From Prevotella amnii DSM 23384 = JCM 14753 (GTDB lineage Bacteria > Bacteroidota > Bacteroidia > Bacteroidales > Bacteroidaceae), in NCBI RefSeq assembly GCF_000378745.1, contig NZ_KB905270.1, positions 53,861 through 117,860 on the forward strand: a stretch of DNA of 64,000 bases. Reading direction: 5' to 3'. This document shows, piece by piece, positions 36,101 through 46,150 of the stretch. The translations under genes were made by a program, and so were the position numbers. Each line of letters opens with the position of its first letter. Positions within the stretch are counted from its first letter, which is position 1. The notes beneath the pieces were generated by a model. It did no database searches. It was not told the DNA's origin and saw only the letters and a list, made by a program, of their open reading frames with translations.

Positions 36101-36108
36101 CAAAGATA
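36101..36108 (-). promoter_or_regulatory. -7 element of the rubrerythrin gene
   Basis: TATCTTTG on the minus strand; start near 36096 would give a leader of about 138 bases. No -33 TTG. The 36109-36358 stretch is AT-rich without recognised features. Confidence 0.5.
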
Positions 36109-36358
36109 AATATTCTTTTTGTAATATTTTCTGAAAAAGGAAAAGAAAATAATCTTATGCGGTCTATTTTTACATTTTCTAAGTAGTAATGTTTTTTATT
36201 TTCACTTAATGAATTATGGTCTTATAAATAGATAGCTTTGGTTTGTGTATAATAGTTGTGAATGCTATGGTATTGATTTGTTACAGTGTTTTCTTGTGTT
36301 TTGTTATTATGAGAAAAATCTTTATAGTTTTTCTTTTTATATTTATTAGTATAATGAT

Positions 36359-36399
36359 AAAAAAGCTGCCCCTTTTTATTATTTAAGGGACAGCTTTTT
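36359..36399 (-). terminator. groEL terminator
   Basis: The arms AAAAAGCTG and CAGCTTTTT, with an inner CCCTT/AAGGG stem, pair across 36359-36399 and end in a T-run on the minus strand, 44 bases after the groEL stop. Confidence 0.8.
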
Positions 36400-36442
36400 C
36401 TTAATTTATTAATTTGTTATGATGTTTAAATTGTTTTCAACA

Positions 36443-38080
<1,638 letters not shown>

Positions 38081-38119
38081 TTACTTTATATTAAAAAAAT
38101 GTTGTAATACTTTGCTTTC

Positions 38120-38389
38120 TTATTTTACTACTGCCAAAACATCGCTTTGGCGCATCATAAGATATTTCTCACCCTCACACTCTATCTCAGTGCCAGCATA
38201 TTTGCCATATAACACCTCGTCATTAACCTTCAGAATCATTTCTTCATCTTTAGTGCCATTGCCCACTGCTATTACTTTGCCACGCTGTGGCTTTTCTTTA
38301 GCTGTATCAGGAATGATAATTCCACCTACTTTTTCTTCTGCTGGTGCAGGGAGTACCAATACTCTGTCTGCTAATGGTTTGATTGTCAT
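38120..38389 (-). CDS. groES: Co-chaperonin GroES
   Basis: Lid subunit of the chaperonin, 89 residues. Typical features are the N-terminal [20 protein letters not shown], the mobile-loop region [18 protein letters not shown] and [19 protein letters not shown]. First gene of the groES-groEL operon; the upstream region holds a primary-type -7 and two sigma-54-like sites. Confidence 0.96.
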   Translation of the reverse strand: MTIKPLADRVLVLPAPAEEKVGGIIIPDTAKEKPQRGKVIAVGNGTKDEEMILKVNDEVLYGKYAGTEIECEGEKYLMMRQSDVLAVVK

Positions 38390-38474
38390 AATTATTATAT
38401 TTTTAAAAGTTTTAAATCTGTATTATCTTTTTTGGATAGCCCATATATAATATTAGGCTTTTCGCTATGATATA

Positions 38475-38491
38475 TGCCAAAATCGTGCCAA
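38475..38491 (-). promoter_or_regulatory. Sigma-54-like -24/-12 site upstream of groES
   Basis: On the minus strand TTGGCACGATTTTGGCA (38491-38475) matches the RpoN consensus TGGCACG-N4-TTGC except for one base (TGGC for TTGC), with GG and GC at the required spacing. Start would be near 38464, leaving a leader of about 75 bases. Its TTTG is shared with the TACCTTTG -7 element at 38496-38489. Confidence 0.45.
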
Positions 38492-38496
38492 AGGTA
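38489..38496 (-). promoter_or_regulatory. -7 element of groES
   Basis: TACCTTTG on the minus strand matches TAnnTTTG; a TTG (38521-38519) lies 22 bases upstream, slightly far. Overlaps the sigma-54-like site. Confidence 0.5.
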
Positions 38497-38504
38497 GGCT
38501 TCTG

Positions 38505-38522
38505 ACATAAAATCATGCCAAG
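38505..38522 (-). promoter_or_regulatory. Second, weaker TTGGCAYGATTTT repeat upstream of groES
   Basis: CTTGGCATGATTTTATGT on the minus strand repeats the first 13 bases of the 38475-38491 site with one change, but has no GC at the -12 position. It is preceded by TGCCATCTTGGCA, a short inverted repeat that could be a regulator site. Confidence 0.35.
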
Positions 38523-38634
38523 ATGGCAGATAAAGATTTTACTTATTTCTTATTTTAAGAGGTGTGCATCTTTTGTTGTTATGCCTTGCGAAATAGGTGT
38601 AAAGAAGTTTTTTTTCTTCAAAGCAACATATAAA

Positions 38635-38672
38635 AGCTAATATGTACACCAAAGAAAGGTGTAATATTAGCT
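38635..38672 (-). terminator. Terminator of the glutaminyl cyclase gene
   Basis: AGCTAATAT-GTACACC at 38635-38650 pairs with GGTGTAATATTAGCT at 38658-38672, with one offset base; on the minus strand it is followed by TTTTATA. It lies 24 bases after the stop codon. Confidence 0.65.
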
Positions 38673-38695
38673 AAACATTTTTCTTTAGAAACATA

Positions 38696-39727
38696 TTATT
38701 TATAGGTGTAGATAACCTGTATCATAGTTTGCCCTACTGCTTTTAAGCTGTTTTTATCAATATGTTCTATAGTGTCGTATATGGTATGCCATGTCGGACC
38801 AAAAGAGCTTTGTTGGCAATCAGGATAGTATGGAATGACATCTATTGTAGGAATACCCGCTTTTTTATTTATAGGAATATGATCATCTGTAATCATTCCC
38901 CCCATATCATCAGGAAAAAAAGATTCATATCCTGCTTCTTTAGCAGCATTCCATACACGCTCAACAACGTCAGGAGCATACTGCATAGACATTCCTTCAC
39001 GATAAAATTGTGCTCCCTCGCCACCTACCATATCTAAGAGAATACCAAATAGTGGCTTTGTTTTCTTATAGTAATTATCAGCAAAGTATTGTGCTCCTAA
39101 AGCCCAACTCTCTCCGGTATCTGTTACAGTATGTTCCCATGAGGGTACTCCCCAGTCTTCGGCATCGAAGCAAACGAAATCGATACCTATATTTAAAGGT
39201 TGTTTTTTCTTGTTTAATATGCGAGATAGTTCTATCATAACAGCTACACCACTTGCACCATCGTTAGCTGCCATAACAGGTTTTTTATGGTTGGAAGAGT
39301 CGGGATCGTTGTCAGCCCAAGGACGAGAATCCCAGTGAGCACATATCAAAATACGTTTTTTTGCATTGGGATTATATTGTGCAATGATGTTAGTAGCCCT
39401 TAATATGGTACCGTCATAGCCTTTTAAGTTGGCATTTTGCTCTTTTACAGTACAGCCATATTCTTTAAATTTTTTCACTATCCATGCTCTGCATTTTTCA
39501 TGTGCGTCCGAGTTCATTATGCGTTCGCCAAACTTGCATTGTGCTGCAATGAAGGTATAAGCTGAGTCTTCATTGAAATTAGGTCCTACAGGTTTTGCTA
39601 TAGATACATCTTTTTGCTCGTCATTATTAGATGATTTAGAATTATTCTTTCCTTTACAGCTTATGGTAGATGTAGCTATTATTATTAAAATAAGGGCAGA
39701 AAGAAGAAATGTTATATTTTTTTTCAT
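38696..39727 (-). CDS. M28-fold lipoprotein, probable glutaminyl-peptide cyclotransferase
   Basis: Envelope zinc protein of 343 residues. The signal MKKNITFLLSALILIIIATS ends in a lipobox, TISCKG, with Cys near residue 24. The open frame extends to 39799, but the lipoprotein signal fixes the start at 39727. Metal-site motifs are ICAHWDSRPWADND, MAANDGASGVAVMIEL, VCFDAEDWGVPSW and MITDDHIPI, the pattern of type II glutaminyl cyclases rather than plain aminopeptidases. Such membrane-anchored cyclases are known from oral Bacteroidetes, where they form N-terminal pyroglutamate on exported proteins. It follows the C26-M19 gene by 35 bases. Aminopeptidase activity cannot be excluded. Confidence 0.78.
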   Translation of the reverse strand: MKKNITFLLSALILIIIATSTISCKGKNNSKSSNNDEQKDVSIAKPVGPNFNEDSAYTFIAAQCKFGERIMNSDAHEKCRAWIVKKFKEYGCTVKEQNANLKGYDGTILRATNIIAQYNPNAKKRILICAHWDSRPWADNDPDSSNHKKPVMAANDGASGVAVMIELSRILNKKKQPLNIGIDFVCFDAEDWGVPSWEHTVTDTGESWALGAQYFADNYYKKTKPLFGILLDMVGGEGAQFYREGMSMQYAPDVVERVWNAAKEAGYESFFPDDMGGMITDDHIPINKKAGIPTIDVIPYYPDCQQSSFGPTWHTIYDTIEHIDKNSLKAVGQTMIQVIYTYK

Positions 39728-39762
39728 GTTTATTCTGTTGTGTGAAATTCTAAAAAAAACTA

Positions 39763-41619
39763 TTAAACTTGTTGCACTTGCGCCATAACACGAAGCCAAT
39801 TTTTACCCCATATCTTTTCTATATCATGTTCATTATATTTGCGACGAAGTAAATGAATGGTAAAATTAATCATCTCACTGGCATCAGCCATTCCTTTTAT
39901 GGTGCCATCTCCATCGAAGTCGGTACCTATACCAACGTGGTCTATACCCATAATCTTTATGGCATGCTCAAGATGTTCTATGGCGTTAAGTATAGTGACT
40001 TGACCTTGTGTTTTTAAAAAACCATGATAAAGCGTGATGTGAGCTACACCTCCTTTTGCGGCAAGTGCTCTCATTTGGTCATCTGTAAGGTTACGAGGAA
40101 CATCGCAAAGAGCTTTACTGTTAGAGTGGCTGCATACTATAGGTTTTTGGCTTATGTCTAAAGCGTCATAAAAACTCTTCTCGCCCCCATGGCTAAGATC
40201 CACCATAATGCCATTTTTATTCATTTCTTGTATAACCTTTTCGCCAAAAAGGCTTACACCTCCATGAGTGTTTGAGCCACGTGCAGAGTCGCAAATATCA
40301 TTGTCTCCGTTATGGCAAAGGGTAATATATGATACTCCACGTTGTGCAAAATGTTTAATATTTTCGAGTTTCCCGTCTATAGCAAGCCCGTTTTCAATGG
40401 CTAATATTATACTTTTTTTATTGTTATGTTTGTTTTCATAGAGGTCAGACGGTGTGCGTGCAATAGCTAAATATTTGCTATTTTGATGTACTATCTGTTC
40501 TATTTTGTCAAAAATAAAATTTGTATAGCTAAAAGGGGTGATAATGTTAAGTTGCTCTTTGAGATCAGGATTATATCGTTTTAGTCCTTCAATATCTATT
40601 TTTGAGGCAAACAATTCTCCTTTTTTAGGTTGTGGAAGATAAGCTACCATGGACACAGCGTCTTGTCGTCCCTCGGTCATCTTGTGTAGGTCATAAAGTA
40701 TGCGAGGGTCTCTTTTCTCAAAATGTACTCCTTGAGGGAAGAACATTGGTGTGTCACAATGGGTGTCAAGTGTAAGAATGTGTTTATGTACTTGTTTAGC
40801 AGAACAAAATATACTTGCCTGTTTTACAAGCCACGAAAATAGCTTCCCTCCTTCTTCTCCCATCCATTCAGGATGCCATTGCACTCCTATTAAGGGCTTA
40901 CATTCTACACTTTCTATAGCCTCTATAACTCCATCTGGAGCAAGTGCTGATACTTGAAAATGTTTGCCAGGTGTTTTTACAGACTGATGGTGATACGAAT
41001 TAACAAAAATTTTTTCTGTTTTATAGATAGAAGATAAAATAGTGTTTGGTATAACAGTTACGCTATGTGTAGGTTCTGCTTTATCTGCGTCTTGTGAGTG
41101 TTTTATTTTTGCAGAATGAAAAGTAGCTACAGACTGGGTTTTTCCTGTTTTTTCATTATCAGAACACGTGTCTTCTATATAGTTTTCATAAATATCCTGC
41201 TGCACTTTTCCACCTAAAGCTGTTACCATAGTCTGAATACCACGACAAATGCCCATTATAGGTATTTGCCTGTTGAAAGCGAGATGGGTAATCATTAGTT
41301 CGGCTAAATCGCGTTTAGCATTAATGTTATGTAAATGTGGTGATGGCTCTTCACCCTCCCAAAGCGGATTAATATCACCGCCACCAGTAAGTAACAAACC
41401 ATCTATCTTTTCCAAACTATTTAGTATTACATCTTTATCAGCGATGGGAGGTAGCAACATAGGTACACCTCCTGCTTTTACTATTTGTTCATAATATACC
41501 TCTCTCAATGTGGCATCTGTGTCAGTATGATTGGTTGTTATACCTATTATAGGCATGTTCTTATATTCTGGAAACCTATCATATACCTCTTGAAGATGAG
41601 CTTGTAGATTATAATCCAT
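39763..41619 (-). CDS. Fusion of a C26-type glutamine amidotransferase and an M19 membrane-dipeptidase
   Basis: A 618-residue two-domain protein. Residues about 20-270 form a class I amidotransferase of the PuuD/C26 type, with nucleophile Cys in IMGICRGIQTM and His-Glu in QWHPEWMGEE. These enzymes hydrolyse gamma-glutamyl bonds. Residues about 285-618 form an M19 dipeptidase with zinc motifs LTLDTHCDTP (HxD), AIENGLAID, MVDLSHGGEKSFYD, PIVCSHSNSKAL and VGIGTDFDG. There is no signal peptide, so it is probably cytoplasmic. Joined activities suggest breakdown of gamma-glutamyl dipeptides or peptidoglycan peptides; this is inference. Lies between the Lrp regulator and glutaminyl cyclase on one strand. 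Confidence 0.85.
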   Translation of the reverse strand: MDYNLQAHLQEVYDRFPEYKNMPIIGITTNHTDTDATLREVYYEQIVKAGGVPMLLPPIADKDVILNSLEKIDGLLLTGGGDINPLWEGEEPSPHLHNINAKRDLAELMITHLAFNRQIPIMGICRGIQTMVTALGGKVQQDIYENYIEDTCSDNEKTGKTQSVATFHSAKIKHSQDADKAEPTHSVTVIPNTILSSIYKTEKIFVNSYHHQSVKTPGKHFQVSALAPDGVIEAIESVECKPLIGVQWHPEWMGEEGGKLFSWLVKQASIFCSAKQVHKHILTLDTHCDTPMFFPQGVHFEKRDPRILYDLHKMTEGRQDAVSMVAYLPQPKKGELFASKIDIEGLKRYNPDLKEQLNIITPFSYTNFIFDKIEQIVHQNSKYLAIARTPSDLYENKHNNKKSIILAIENGLAIDGKLENIKHFAQRGVSYITLCHNGDNDICDSARGSNTHGGVSLFGEKVIQEMNKNGIMVDLSHGGEKSFYDALDISQKPIVCSHSNSKALCDVPRNLTDDQMRALAAKGGVAHITLYHGFLKTQGQVTILNAIEHLEHAIKIMGIDHVGIGTDFDGDGTIKGMADASEMINFTIHLLRRKYNEHDIEKIWGKNWLRVMAQVQQV

Positions 41620-41661
41620 TCTGTTTTCTTTTCTCCTTTCTGTTTTTTCTTATATTTTTGA

Positions 41662-42138
41662 TTATTCTTCTTCGTTAGAATTGTTTACAACAGGCACTTC
41701 CCTCTTTATGCTTTGTTCGAGAGAAATAAGCGTTTCTGTTGATACCACACCAGGTATACTTTGCATTTTGTTATTTAGCAAATCCATCAATTGCTCATTG
41801 TCCTTAGCATATAGCTTTACAAGCATGGTATAAGGCCCTGTCGTAAAATGGCATTCTACTACTTCGGGTATGTTATTTAGCCGAGCTACTACCTCTTTAT
41901 ACATAGAACCGCGTTCAAGGTCTAACCCTACATAAGTGCAAGTGGAATAACCTAAACTTTTCGGATTTATATAATAACCACTACCCGTAATAACACCTTT
42001 TTCTACTAAATGTTGTACACGTTGATGTATTGCAGCACGCGAAACTTCACATTTTGCAGCCACGTCTTTAAAAGGCATACGAGCATTTTGTGATAGAATA
42101 CTCAGGATCTTTTTATCTAATTTGTCTATTTTTCCCAT
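41662..42138 (-). CDS. Lrp/AsnC-family transcriptional regulator
   Basis: Feast/famine regulator of 158 residues. An N-terminal helix-turn-helix (MGKIDKLDKKILSILSQNAR, then FKDVAAKCEVSRAAIHQRVQ) is followed by the RAM ligand domain (about 70-150; VVECHFTTGPYTMLVKLYAK), which usually senses an amino acid. The frame opens at 42159, but the ATG at 42138 matches the family start. It has a full promoter at 42273-42302 and lies 42 bases upstream of the C26-M19 gene, which it may co-regulate with its operon. The effector is unknown. Confidence 0.9.
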   Translation of the reverse strand: MGKIDKLDKKILSILSQNARMPFKDVAAKCEVSRAAIHQRVQHLVEKGVITGSGYYINPKSLGYSTCTYVGLDLERGSMYKEVVARLNNIPEVVECHFTTGPYTMLVKLYAKDNEQLMDLLNNKMQSIPGVVSTETLISLEQSIKREVPVVNNSNEEE

Positions 42139-42272
42139 TTTTTGTTTTGTATTAAACAATAGAGAATTATGTGTTAGTTATAAAATATATTTTTATGTAG
42201 CACCTACACGGTTGTGAATATATCCTTATTGATAGAAAGCTATTCACATAGCATAGATCCTAATAGAATAAA

Positions 42273-42302
42273 CAAAAGTAAATAATCTATTTTTATTAGC
42301 AA
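42273..42302 (-). promoter_or_regulatory. Promoter of the Lrp-type regulator
   Basis: On the minus strand TTG (42302-42300), exactly 19 bases, then TACTTTTG (42280-42273). Start near 42268; leader about 130 bases. Confidence 0.7.
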
Positions 42303-42314
42303 ACAATATGTTAT

Positions 42315-42344
42315 AAAAAATGCGCCCAATAGGCGCATTTTTTT
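42315..42344 (-). terminator. Terminator of the FKBP group
   Basis: AAAAAATGCGCC (42315-42326), loop CAATA, GGCGCATTTTTTT (42332-42344); a six-base A-run gives the T-run on the minus strand. It lies 37 bases after the stop at 42382 and before the Lrp promoter. Confidence 0.85.
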
Positions 42345-42381
42345 ATTTAAAGTGCTTTTTTTAATATATCTCGAAACTCTT

Positions 42382-43347
42382 TTATTTTTGCTTTTTTGTA
42401 GCTTTCTTAATAACTTTCTTTACAGGTTCAGCCTTTTCTTCAGCTTTATTCTCAATACCTTTTAGTTCCATAGTAAATATTAAAGCAGAGTAGGGAGCTA
42501 TCTTCTCGCCTGCTCCACGCGCACCATAAGCCAAGTCTTGAGGCACGAAAATAGTCCACTTAGAGCCTACGGGCATCATACAAAGAGCTTCTGTCCAGCC
42601 TTTTATAAGACCGCTAACACCAAAGACGTCATAGTCTTTACCATGTAGAGAAGTGGCGTCAAACACTTTTCCATCTATAGTCTTTCCTTCATATACTACT
42701 CTTACTTGGCTATCCTTGGTAGGTATGGGGCCTGTTCCTTTTTGTAATATTATATATTGTAGCCCTGTAGCTGTGGTGATAACACCATCTTTCTTTGCAT
42801 TCTCTGACAAGAAACGTTCGCCAGCTTCTTTGTTAGCCTTGTCCCTACTCTCTCGTAAAGCTATGCGTTTTGCTTCAAAATATTTTTCTGCTTTAGCTTG
42901 AGTAAACACACTGCTATCTTTTTCTAATGCTGCAACAAACCCTGCAAATAGCTTATCATCGTCTATATTAACCCCTGTTTCTTTAAATTGAGACTTTATA
43001 TTAGGCAATATTTGTTTCTGTATTTGCTCTGCAATAGCAAAACCTGCCATGTAAGCTAAAAAGGCTTTATCAGAACGACGATTAAAAGCCTCTTTAAGAC
43101 CACGAAGGAAATAGACCTTATTAGCTTCTTCTATACCGTATTTTTGTGATAAATATTGGTCCAAACCTCCTGTAACAGCTGCGCCAGTTGCATAACTTAA
43201 TGTATCAGAAGGGGTTGTTAATATTATCTTATCAGCTACCTTTTGCTCTACTATTACCCTTTCCTTGTTTTTCTTTCTTTGAGCACTTATACTTGAGAAT
43301 GCTCCACTAATCATAATGATGACTACTAAAGTTAAAATTTTCTTCAT
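42382..43347 (-). CDS. FKBP-type peptidyl-prolyl isomerase, exported
   Basis: Periplasmic proline isomerase of 321 residues with a Sec signal (MKKILTLVVIIMISGAFSSI, cut after SAQ). An N-terminal helical FKBP_N dimerisation region (about 45-185) is followed by the FKBP_C domain (about 205-300) with VRVVYEGKTIDGKVFDATS, GLIKGWTEALCMMPVG and GARGAGEKIAPYSALIFTMEL, the family active-site segments, and a Lys-rich tail (KKVIKKATKKQK). It resembles FkpA/Mip of other Gram-negatives. Third of three adjacent FKBP genes; a terminator follows. Confidence 0.92.
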   Translation of the reverse strand: MKKILTLVVIIMISGAFSSISAQRKKNKERVIVEQKVADKIILTTPSDTLSYATGAAVTGGLDQYLSQKYGIEEANKVYFLRGLKEAFNRRSDKAFLAYMAGFAIAEQIQKQILPNIKSQFKETGVNIDDDKLFAGFVAALEKDSSVFTQAKAEKYFEAKRIALRESRDKANKEAGERFLSENAKKDGVITTATGLQYIILQKGTGPIPTKDSQVRVVYEGKTIDGKVFDATSLHGKDYDVFGVSGLIKGWTEALCMMPVGSKWTIFVPQDLAYGARGAGEKIAPYSALIFTMELKGIENKAEEKAEPVKKVIKKATKKQK

Positions 43348-43384
43348 GTTTTCTTTTATTTATAATAATACTTGTTTATTACAA

Positions 43385-43412
43385 TAAGGTCGATTCCTTA
43401 GAATCGACCTTA
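43385..43412. terminator. Hairpin between two FKBP genes
   Basis: TAAGGTCGATTC (43385-43396) pairs perfectly with GAATCGACCTTA (43401-43412) around CTTA. No T-run follows on the minus strand, so it could be a partial terminator or an mRNA stabiliser between the lipoprotein FKBP and the exported FKBP. Confidence 0.5.
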
Positions 43413-43439
43413 CCGCACCATTAGTATATATATAATAGC

Positions 43440-44330
43440 TTATTTCTGTACAGGAGAAGTTACAGAAGGAGCTTTCTCTATAGATACAAGCTCTATTGTA
43501 AATATCAATGTAGAGAAAGGTTTAATCTGAGGACCTGCTTGTCTTGCACCATAACCTGCTGAGGCTGGTATTGTTATTTCCCACTTAGACCCTACTGGCA
43601 TCTTTGTCAATGCCTCTGTAAAGCCAGGTATAACCCCACTTACAGGCATGGTAGCTCCGTCGCGCTGGTCGAAAACCTTACCATCTATAGTTTTACCAAC
43701 ATAGTTTATCTTTACAATGTCAGAAGTCTTAGGTGTTACTCCTGTACCTTTCTTTATCTCAAGCACCTGAACGCCTTGCCCTAATGTCTTAATACCTGCT
43801 TTCTTAGCATTTTTTATAAGGTAAGCCTCATTCTGCTTTTTGTAAGCACCATATGTCTTTTCTGCGCTCTTTTCCTGAATAGCTGCAGCTACAGTTTGTT
43901 CTATCTTGCGAGCTTGCTGTACTGTTATCTTCTGACCCTTACCCTTTGCAGATGCAGCAAAGCCTGCTATGAAATTGTCTATAGATATGCTCTGTGTAGA
44001 GTCTTCTCCAAAGATTTGCTTATTAATCTGCTGCTTAATCATCTGACTAATTTGCTGACCAACACCTATACCTGCATTATAAGCCGATTTCTTTTTGTCA
44101 TCTGCACTCTTAGTAGCATCGTTTAGACCCTTAACAAATTCGTCAATATAAGCAGTATCTATCTTCATAGAAGCAAGATATTGCTTAACGTTCTGACCTT
44201 GGTCGATACCGATAGCATAACTTAACGAGTCTACGTCCGATTTTAATTCTGCTTTTGGATTAGAGTTTCCACAAGAAGTGAAAACTGTTGCTGCTACAAT
44301 AGCGGCAGCAGCGAATGTGATTTTTTTCAT
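43440..44330 (-). CDS. FKBP-type peptidyl-prolyl isomerase, lipoprotein
   Basis: A 296-residue proline isomerase with a lipoprotein signal (MKKITFAAAAIVAATVFTSC, lipidated Cys20). FKBP_N region about 30-170 and FKBP_C about 190-285 with VKINYVGKTIDGKVFDQRD, GVIPGFTEALTKMPVG and GARQAGPQIKPFSTLIFTIEL. It probably assists folding of exported proteins at the membrane. Paralogue of both neighbours; 32 bases separate it from the signal-less copy upstream. Confidence 0.92.
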   Translation of the reverse strand: MKKITFAAAAIVAATVFTSCGNSNPKAELKSDVDSLSYAIGIDQGQNVKQYLASMKIDTAYIDEFVKGLNDATKSADDKKKSAYNAGIGVGQQISQMIKQQINKQIFGEDSTQSISIDNFIAGFAASAKGKGQKITVQQARKIEQTVAAAIQEKSAEKTYGAYKKQNEAYLIKNAKKAGIKTLGQGVQVLEIKKGTGVTPKTSDIVKINYVGKTIDGKVFDQRDGATMPVSGVIPGFTEALTKMPVGSKWEITIPASAGYGARQAGPQIKPFSTLIFTIELVSIEKAPSVTSPVQK

Positions 44331-44362
44331 TTCGTTATTATTATTTTATATTTTCTCTTTTT

Positions 44363-44968
44363 TTATTTTACAGCAACAAGCTCTACTATGAATATTAACG
44401 CTGCACATGGAGGTATAGAACCACCTGCACCACGCTCGCCATAAGCTAGTGTGTAAGGAATGAAGAAACGATACTTAGCTCCTTCTTTCATTAGCTGTAC
44501 ACCTTCTGTCCAGCCTTTTATAACCTGATTAAGCCCAAAAGTAGCAGTTTGGTTACGATCGTAAGAACTGTCAAACTTTGTGCCGTCTATGAGTGTGCCT
44601 TCATAATGACACTCTACTGTAGATGTTGCAGAAGGCTGCTTGCCTGTGCCTTCACGTAATACCTCATACTGAAGACCAGATGGTAATACTTTCACACCCT
44701 CCTTTTTTGCATTCTCTGCTAAAAACTTTTCACCCTCTTCTTTAAAAGCTTTACCAGCCTCAGCCATTGCTGCAGCTTGCCTGGATTCCTTTTCTTGAAA
44801 GAATTTTTGCAATAGTTGCTGGGCTTCGCCCTGCTCCATCTTTAGTGATGTGCCAGAAAGAATATCCTTTATTGCTTGTGCAAAATCGTCAATATTTAGC
44901 TCTTTAGCACCCATTTCTGACAACTGGGTTCCGATACCAATGCCTAAGGCATAGCTTAATTTGTCCAT
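44363..44968 (-). CDS. FKBP-type peptidyl-prolyl isomerase without signal peptide
   Basis: A 201-residue proline isomerase starting directly with the FKBP_N motif MDKLSYALGIGIGTQLSEMG, with no signal peptide, so probably cytoplasmic. FKBP_C motifs are VECHYEGTLIDGTKFDSSYD, QVIKGWTEGVQLMKEG and YGERGAGGSIPPCAALIFIV. A coiled stretch around 75-100 (KESRQAAAMAEAGKAFKEEG) is shared with the paralogues. First gene of the three-FKBP group, with a -7 element at 45010-45003. Confidence 0.92.
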   Translation of the reverse strand: MDKLSYALGIGIGTQLSEMGAKELNIDDFAQAIKDILSGTSLKMEQGEAQQLLQKFFQEKESRQAAAMAEAGKAFKEEGEKFLAENAKKEGVKVLPSGLQYEVLREGTGKQPSATSTVECHYEGTLIDGTKFDSSYDRNQTATFGLNQVIKGWTEGVQLMKEGAKYRFFIPYTLAYGERGAGGSIPPCAALIFIVELVAVK

Positions 44969-45002
44969 CTAATTTGTTTTGTGTGTTAATTATAATTAGC
45001 TG

Positions 45003-45010
45003 CAAAGATA
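45003..45010 (-). promoter_or_regulatory. -7 element of the FKBP group
   Basis: TATCTTTG on the minus strand, 35 bases upstream of the ATG at 44968; no -33 TTG at proper spacing. Confidence 0.5.
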
Positions 45011-45190
45011 ATATTTTTGCTACAATGAATAGCATTTCAGCTAATTAAAATTACTAAATTTGTATAGATTTATCTTTTAGCTTAAAGTGTTACTATACTT
45101 TTTAAAGGAGATAAATAATAAATATTTGATATTTTATCTGTTTACATGGAGGCTTTTAATGATATGAAAATAAGGTGTAAACAGTAAAAA

Positions 45191-45219
45191 TAATCTATTT
45201 TTAATACAAAAATAGATTA
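45191..45219. repeat. 12-bp perfect palindrome in the gap before rpsL
   Basis: TAATCTATTTTT (45191-45202) pairs with AAAAATAGATTA (45208-45219) around AATAC. It lies in the very AT-rich 798-base gap 44969-45766, where I see no gene, only this palindrome and the divergent -7 elements. Confidence 0.5.
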
Positions 45220-45652
45220 AAAATCATTCAAAAATAAATTATTTTCCATAGCAATAATTTATCTTTATTTATAAAAATCGTCATCTTTAGTCTTTCTTTA
45301 TATCACCTTTATACATTGAAATAGTGGTGAGATAGGAAAAGATATTAAAGTTTTGTAAGTTCTGAATGAAAGTTTAATCAAAAATGTTGCTACGTATATT
45401 ATTAATAGATTATTGATGACTATAAACTTTTCGATGTTGTTAATTATACAAAAGAATAGTAGAAGCTTTTATAAAGTAGGATTTTTTTAGAGAATTAAGT
45501 TTGGTGCATGGTAAATGTAGTAACCTAATATATTATAATAAGGTGGAAATTAAAACAATGTAAATAAACAAATAAAAGTTATTTATTGTTAATTATAAGT
45601 TTTCCTAAAATATTACTTATTAAAGGTAGGCGTCTATTAGAAATAAAGTTTG

Positions 45653-45660
45653 TACCTTTG
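45653..45660 (+). promoter_or_regulatory. -7 element of the ribosomal supercluster
   Basis: TACCTTTG followed by CA matches the -7 consensus. Start near 45665 gives a leader of about 100 bases to rpsL. No -33 TTG seen. Confidence 0.6.
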
Positions 45661-45766
45661 CACTCTGAAATGGCGTAATGTTCTTTTTTAATCTAAAGAG
45701 TAACGTTTTAATAGCCATAACAAGCTGATAATAAATAAAATAAATATATAAATAAAAATTAAAATT

Positions 45767-46150
45767 ATGCCTACTATTTCACAGTTAGTAAGAAAGGGCA
45801 GAAAGGATATCGTAGATAAGAGCAAATCGCCTGCTTTGGATAATTGTCCTCAGCGTCGTGGTGTTTGTGTTCGTGTCTATACGACTACTCCTAAGAAGCC
45901 TAATTCAGCAATGCGTAAGGTTGCTCGTGTGCGTTTAACAAATCAAAAGGAGGTTAACTCATACATTCCTGGAGAGGGGCACAACTTGCAAGAGCACTCT
46001 ATCGTTCTTGTTCGTGGTGGTCGTGTAAAAGATCTCCCAGGTGTTCGTTATCATATTGTTCGTGGTACGCTTGATACCGCAGGTGTAGCTAATCGTACAC
46101 AGCGTCGTTCTAAGTATGGAGCTAAGCGTCCAAAAGCTGCTAAAAAGTAA
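45767..46150 (+). CDS. rpsL: 30S ribosomal protein S12
   Basis: Decoding-centre protein of the small subunit, 127 residues. The loop [12 protein letters not shown] and the segment [13 protein letters not shown] are intact, with lysines at the two positions where streptomycin-resistance changes usually occur, so the sequence is of the sensitive type. First gene of the supercluster. Upstream lie FKBP genes, not rpoB-rpoC as in many relatives. Confidence 0.98.
   Translation: MPTISQLVRKGRKDIVDKSKSPALDNCPQRRGVCVRVYTTTPKKPNSAMRKVARVRLTNQKEVNSYIPGEGHNLQEHSIVLVRGGRVKDLPGVRYHIVRGTLDTAGVANRTQRRSKYGAKRPKAAKK

Noticed and set aside
39728..39799. N-terminal extension of the glutaminyl cyclase
   Set aside because: It would hide the lipoprotein signal and overlap the C26-M19 gene; the start at 39727 gives a perfect lipoprotein N-terminus.
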